DNA of 64,000 nt from Loripinus fragilis (taxonomy: Eukaryota; Mollusca; Bivalvia; Lucinida; Lucinidae): NCBI GenBank assembly GCA_964019695.1, contig OZ026516.1, forward strand, positions 103,898,754 to 103,962,753, in the 5' to 3' direction. Shown here piece after piece: positions 55,801 to 61,800 of the stretch. The notes beneath the pieces were generated by a model. The model worked only from the letters and a program-made list of their open reading frames with translations. It did no database searches and was not told where the DNA came from. How positions within the stretch are numbered: position 1 is the first letter of the stretch; the number at the start of each line of letters is the position of its first letter. Made by a program: the position numbers and the translations under genes.

Positions 55801-58800
55801 TTGAACTGCATTAACATATATCGATTCATGGGGTAACTGGCCTCTGTGTTTTTTCTTGCATGATAGCACATATAGCACGAGTAAACCGTGTTCATATTGC
55901 CTACCCAAGATTTATGACTAATCATTGTGTGGAAGTCAGTTGTTTGGAGAGTTGCAGTTCTGGATATTTGAGCCAATTTTCTCTGTGCTTTGTTAAAGTG
56001 TGGCACTAGAAGTCATTTGTGTACTAAAATGCCAAATCGAAGACATTTGTCTGTCAGGGACATGGAGAGAATTTTAGGTATGCTTCAGGCTGGAGCAACC
56101 CAACGTTATGCAGCCACTCAGTTTGGCGTCACGCAATCTGTTGTTCAGAGCATATGGCAGCGTTTTCTTGACACTGGGAGTGTTGAAGAACGACCAAAAA
56201 GTGGTCGTCCAAGAAAGACGTCAGCAGTGGATGACCAGTATATTGTCACTATGTCTCGCTTCAGAGGTTTGACACGGCAAGAACTCTAAACCAGCAGTTC
56301 CTTAATGCAACTGGTATCACTTTTTGTGAACAGACAATCAGAAATCGTCTTCATGACATCGGAATTCATGCTCGGAGACAAGCCGTGAGACCCCCATTGA
56401 CACGTGATCACAGAACTGCAAGGCGTCAATTTGCAGCACAGTATGAAGACATGCCTTTGGGTAGTTTGAGGAAAATCCTCTTCACCGATGAGTCAAGATT
56501 CTGCATTGATAATAGTGATGGACGCAAGTGTGTCTGGCGAAGGAAGAACGAACGTTTTGTTAACTGCTGTGTTGCTGAACATGACCGATGGGGTGGTCTA
56601 TCTGTTATGGTATGGGGGGGCATTTCATTTGATGGAATCACCGATCTCTATGTCATCCAGAATGGGGCACTGACGAGCGTACGCTATAGAGACGAAATTC
56701 TAGATGTCTATGTTTGACCATTCGCAGGGACAGTCGGTGATAACTTTGTTTTAATGGCAGATAATGCACGTTCCCATAGGGCTTGTGTGGTCAATGATTA
56801 TCTTGAGTATGAGGGTATCGAACGTTTGGACTGGCCATCACGCTCACCTGACCTCAACCCTATTGAGCATGCCTGGGAAGCTCTCCAGAGAAGAATTAAT
56901 GCACGTTTGGCACAACCACAAACAGCCCAGCAGCTTGCAAATGCTCTTGTAGAGGAGTGGGTACGAATCCCTCGTTCAGACATAAAAACACTAGTGCTGA
57001 GCTTTTGGACACGCTGTACTGAAGTCATTGAGGCTCGTGGAAGCCACACACGATATAAGCACTGACCAAAATTAGTAAAAATGCTTCCCAGGTACAAATT
57101 TCAAAAAGACATTACCCCATCCATTTCTATGAAAAGGGTGTGAGTTTCAGATATGGCAGTTTATTGACTGCTGACTGTTAATTGTTTTCTTAAAAATCTT
57201 TACTAAAGTAATCTTTGACCGATGAGATTATAATAAACTTTATTTTGCTACTATAGTATTAAATGGGGAATAGTAATTCGTAAATCATTGTTTGACCCTT
57301 ATCTTTTTTTGAGCAGTATAGAATCTAACATTCGTGCTCTTGTATTATTGAATTTATTATACTCATTGCGAAAAAGAGATAAAATGCTCGGCATGCCTCA
57401 CATTTTATCTCTTTTCCCTAACTTGTTTAATAAATTCAATAAAACATAAGCACTCATGTAAGATCCTCTATTTAACCCATTTAAGCCAAATTGTATTTCC
57501 CACTGTTATCAATTGGACCAGTCCATTTCCATTTTAAGGGTTGTTGGGTGGTATTTTTCATTTTTTTCAATCTTTAAAAGAAATTTCTGCTTGCAAACAG
57601 TGGAAAACTTGATGAGATGCCGCGTCTGGTCTGGTTTTGCACTGATTGTTGATGTCCCACGATAAGGAAGCTAGGCTTATATGGGTTAATATCCCAAACT
57701 TTCGTGTATAATTGAATTTAGTTTAGGTCTTGTCGATATAACACAAAGTTCCTTGAAAATTGAGCAATAAAAGCTGCACAAAGATGAGCATAGAAAAAAT
57801 GCGAAACATAAGAAATTGCTAAACTTAGTGTGCATAGTATATTTTAAGGACTTTTCAAAGAAGTCCTCCATATTCAAGTACTTTTCACGGCCTTACTGAT
57901 TTTAAGGATTTTTCAAGAAAGCCCTCCATATTTAAGGACTTTCATGAAAGTTCTCCATATTCAAGGACTTTTAAAGAATATTCTCCATATTCAAGGATGT
58001 ATCAAGAAAGTCCTCCATATTCAAGTACTTTTCAAGGCCTTACTGATTTTAAGGAATACACAAGAAAGCCTTCCATATTCAAGGGCTTTTCATTAAAGTT
58101 CTCCATATTCAAGGACTTTTAAAGAATATTCTCCATATTCAAGGATGTATCAAGAAAGTCCTCCATATTCAAGGATTCATCAAGGCCTTACTGATTTCTA
58201 AGGATTTTTCAAGAAAGTCCTCCATATTCAAGGACTTTTTGTTGAAAGTTATCCATAAACAAGGACTTTCAAGAAAGCTCTCCATATTCAAGGACTTACC
58301 AGGAAAGATATCCATATTCAAAGACTTATAAATAAAGCACTCCATATTCAAGGACTTTTCAAGTTTGTGCCAACCCTGGCGTCAACTAAATGATAAAAAT
58401 GTCCTTGATCAAGGTAAAACTTACCCATCTATTAGTCTTCTTATGAGAATTTTAAACAGTGCAAACTCCAAAGTATTACGGACAACACGTGAACCATCCA
58501 CCATAAAAATGATATCTGCCGAAGCTGACCATCTCTCCACCCCAGGCTCTGAATAAAAGAAACTAACTCAGTCATCAGCAGTGCTGCACCAAGGCCCAAA
58601 ATAAAATGGCCGTAAGATATGTGTCACAAGAAATCCAGAAATTAATGTAAGCGAAAAACAAAGTTGCAGATTAGCCTGTGCATCCGCACAGCCTGATCAC
58701 CACCTTTTCCATTGGCTTATTGGAAAGTAAAACCTGTCGTAAGGGGCCACTCAAAAATTGACAAAACAAAGGTCATAAAGAAAAATGGTAACTTAATGAA

Positions 58801-61800
58801 GGTCGAAAGTATTGCAGAATGCTCCAAGAGAGCATTCTGCAATACTTTTGACCTGCATTAAGTGATAATCTGTCTTAACCCATATAAGCCTAGTGTCCTT
58901 TTTGTGGGACATCGGCAAACAGTGCAAAACCAGACAGACGCCACAAAACGCGGCATCTGATCAGGTTCTCCACTGTTTTGCTTACAGAAGTTTCTTTCAA
59001 AAGCTGAATAAAAATGAAAAAATACCACCCAACGACCCTAAATTGGAAATGGAATCGTCCAATTAATAGAGATGGGAAAATACATTCGGCATGAATGGGT
59101 TAAAAACCAATTTTTGGTCTTCTTTTAGGATGGCTACTTAAGACAGGTTTTACTGTATGTTCTAACTTGCCACATACAAGCTTTCAATATTCTTGCTAGT
59201 CTCTGAAGCTCAGCAGTCTGGTGTGCGCCTTACTTGGTTGCAAATGCCAAAGACAGTTTTCTGGCGACAAGGTCCATTAGGCCAAATAGCAATATTAAGT
59301 GTGTTTCGGGTAACAGGTCTGAAAATTTAAGGTAGGGTAGGCCTACATATTTTTTTAACTATTTTTTTTTTGATACAATTTTATGCATTTTGAAAGGCAT
59401 TTTGCCTTTCAAAATGCATAAAATTATGTTTTTTTCCAGAAAACCAAAAATCTAGGTTTCACCAGTAAATTTAGGTAGGGTAGGGTTACCCTAAACACAG
59501 GTATTTTTTTATATGGCCCAAATGTACCCTATAAGGGAACATGTACTTATCACATATTCATAAAATCATTCTTTTACCCTTTGCCTAATTTTGCATGTTT
59601 TTGTCGTCTGCTGATTTTTTTGGCAAAATCAACATTTTTGAAAAATTCTTTCACTTTCAGGAATACCATCCGAGTGTCAAACAGCTTGGACCCAGATCTG
59701 GCCCAACATTTTGTTGGACCTGATCTGGGTCCAAACTGTTAGCAAAGCTTATCAGCAGATGGCACATGTAGGATCCAATGAGGCAGCGAAGAATTTCTGA
59801 GCCTTTTATCTTTATCCATACTTTTTTGAGTATGCAGGCAGTGAAGGACCTGGCAAGAATGGTAAGATGCATTTTTTCATTCCCCTCTACCCTCTGTATA
59901 CTATAAATGGATTCTTCCTTCTGGTTTGTTACAATAACCTTGGGATAGTCCATTGTACATATCTAGGGGTGACAGGTTATAATTTAATTAACCCTTAAAG
60001 CGCAGAGAAAGAAATGCATCTGAAAATGTCGTCTGCTGAAGTCATCTGCTGCAAATAATTGCCTAGCAATACTGACGAATTAAGTATAGAAGCAACCAGT
60101 GTGGACCCAGAACAGACTGCTCCTTTGGGAGCAGTCTGATCTGGGTCTACACTTTTTGCCATAGAGGCTTCTTAAACATTTCACCAGACCAGAAAAGCAG
60201 ACGACTTTTGTTGCGATTGGCACATTAAGGGTTAATAAAAATTGTATTCTTTTGTCTGAAGATATTTTTCATATTTACAAACAATGTAGACCCTGATGAA
60301 ATGCCGCATGATGCAGCATTTCATCTGGGTCTTCACTGTTTGTTTAAGTACCTGTTTGTTAAAGTACTACAGGTCAAAAACCATTTTTCAGATCAATCAA
60401 GGGCGGATAACTCATGAACTGGAAAGGTAAGGGTGACAGTCCTTACTAAAAATATGTAACCTTTGATGTTCAACATATCTGTGAAGTTTCATTCAGATTT
60501 TCCATATAGTAAAAGAAACTACAGGCCAAAAACCAATTCTCAGATCAATCAAGGGTGGATAACTCACAATCTGGAAAGGTAAGAGTGACGATCCTTAGTC
60601 ACAATATGTAACCTTTGATGATCAACATATCTATGAAGTTTCATTCAGATATTCCATATAGTAAATGAACTACAGGTCAAAAACCATTTTTCAGATCAAT
60701 CAAGGGCAGATAACTCATGAACTGGAAAGGTAAGAGTGATGGTTCTTTGTCACAGTATGTAACCTTTGATGTGAAACATATCTGTAAAGTTTCATTTAAA
60801 TATTCCACATAGTAAAGGAACTACGGGTAAAAAAACATTTTTTAATTCAATCAAGGGCGGATAACTCACAAACGGGAAAGGTAAGAGTGACGGTTCTTAG
60901 TCACAATATGTTACCTTTGATGTGAAACATATCTGTGAAGTTATATTCAGATATTCCATATAGTAAAGGAACAATAGGTCAATAACCTTTTTTTCAGACC
61001 TATCAAGGGCGGATAACTCACAAACTGGGAAGGTCAGAGTGAGGGTCCTTAGTCACAATATGTAACCTTTGATGTGCAACATATCTGTGAAGTTTCATTC
61101 AGATATCATGAACAGTAAAGGAATAACAGGCCAGAAACCATTTTTCCAATACGAAAAAGGGCAGTAACTCCGTTAAAAATGGACGGATTTTGCCCATTAA
61201 CAATCCCATACCACTCTGTGCCTATAACAATATGTATGCAAAATTTGAAAAAATTCCGTGAATAAATACTCAAGTTATCGATCGGAAATGGTGAGCACGG
61301 ACAGACGGACAGACACCGAAAGGTATAACATAATACCCCGACACTAAAGTGTGGCGGGGTAAAAAAATGAGATCAATCATTCTTTACAATTTAACAAAAT
61401 TACACATTTTAGTTGTTTGATCAGGCCTTAGTTAAGAGTGCGTACCAAAAAATAATTTTCTTATTTCTCAAAAAAAACATGTTGTGGGTACTCAAAAGAA
61501 CTGTCTCAATGAGACGGTTCTTTTGAGTACCCAAACATATGTTCAAACTGATGGATTAGAAAATATTTACAATTTTACGCTCAAACAGTTTGTTAATCTA
61601 AACCTGTGTTGATAAATCATGGTATTTTTCTGATGAGTAAGTAATAAATAGGTTTAACCCTTAAAGCGCCAAGAAAAAAATGCATCTGAAAATGTCGTCT
61701 GCTAAAGTCGTCTGCTGCAAATAATTGCCTAACATTACTGACGAATTAAGTATAGAAGCAAACAGCATGGACCCAGAACAGACTGCTTGTATAGGAGCAG

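Larger units (their letters stand above)
55550..57474. mobile_element. MITE family I split by a Tc1 element
   Basis: Left part 55550-55726 (ATGATGTCGCCTCTGAGAGT, AACCACTAGTGGTTTACAG); right part 57319-57474 (GAATCTAACATTCGTGCTC to AAGATCCTCTAT). The join restores ATAAATAGAATCT as in the copy at 20170. Confidence 0.88.
58630..59300. mobile_element. MITE family F (GCCTGYGCATCCGC), outer of a triple nest
   Basis: Left part TTAGCCTGTGCATCCGCACA and TTATTGGAAAG; right part TGTTCTAACTTGCC, TTCTTGCTAGTCTCTGAAGC, AAGACAGTTTTCTGGCGAC. The intact family at 53920-54150 shows the two halves were once joined at GGAAAGTA. Confidence 0.82.
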
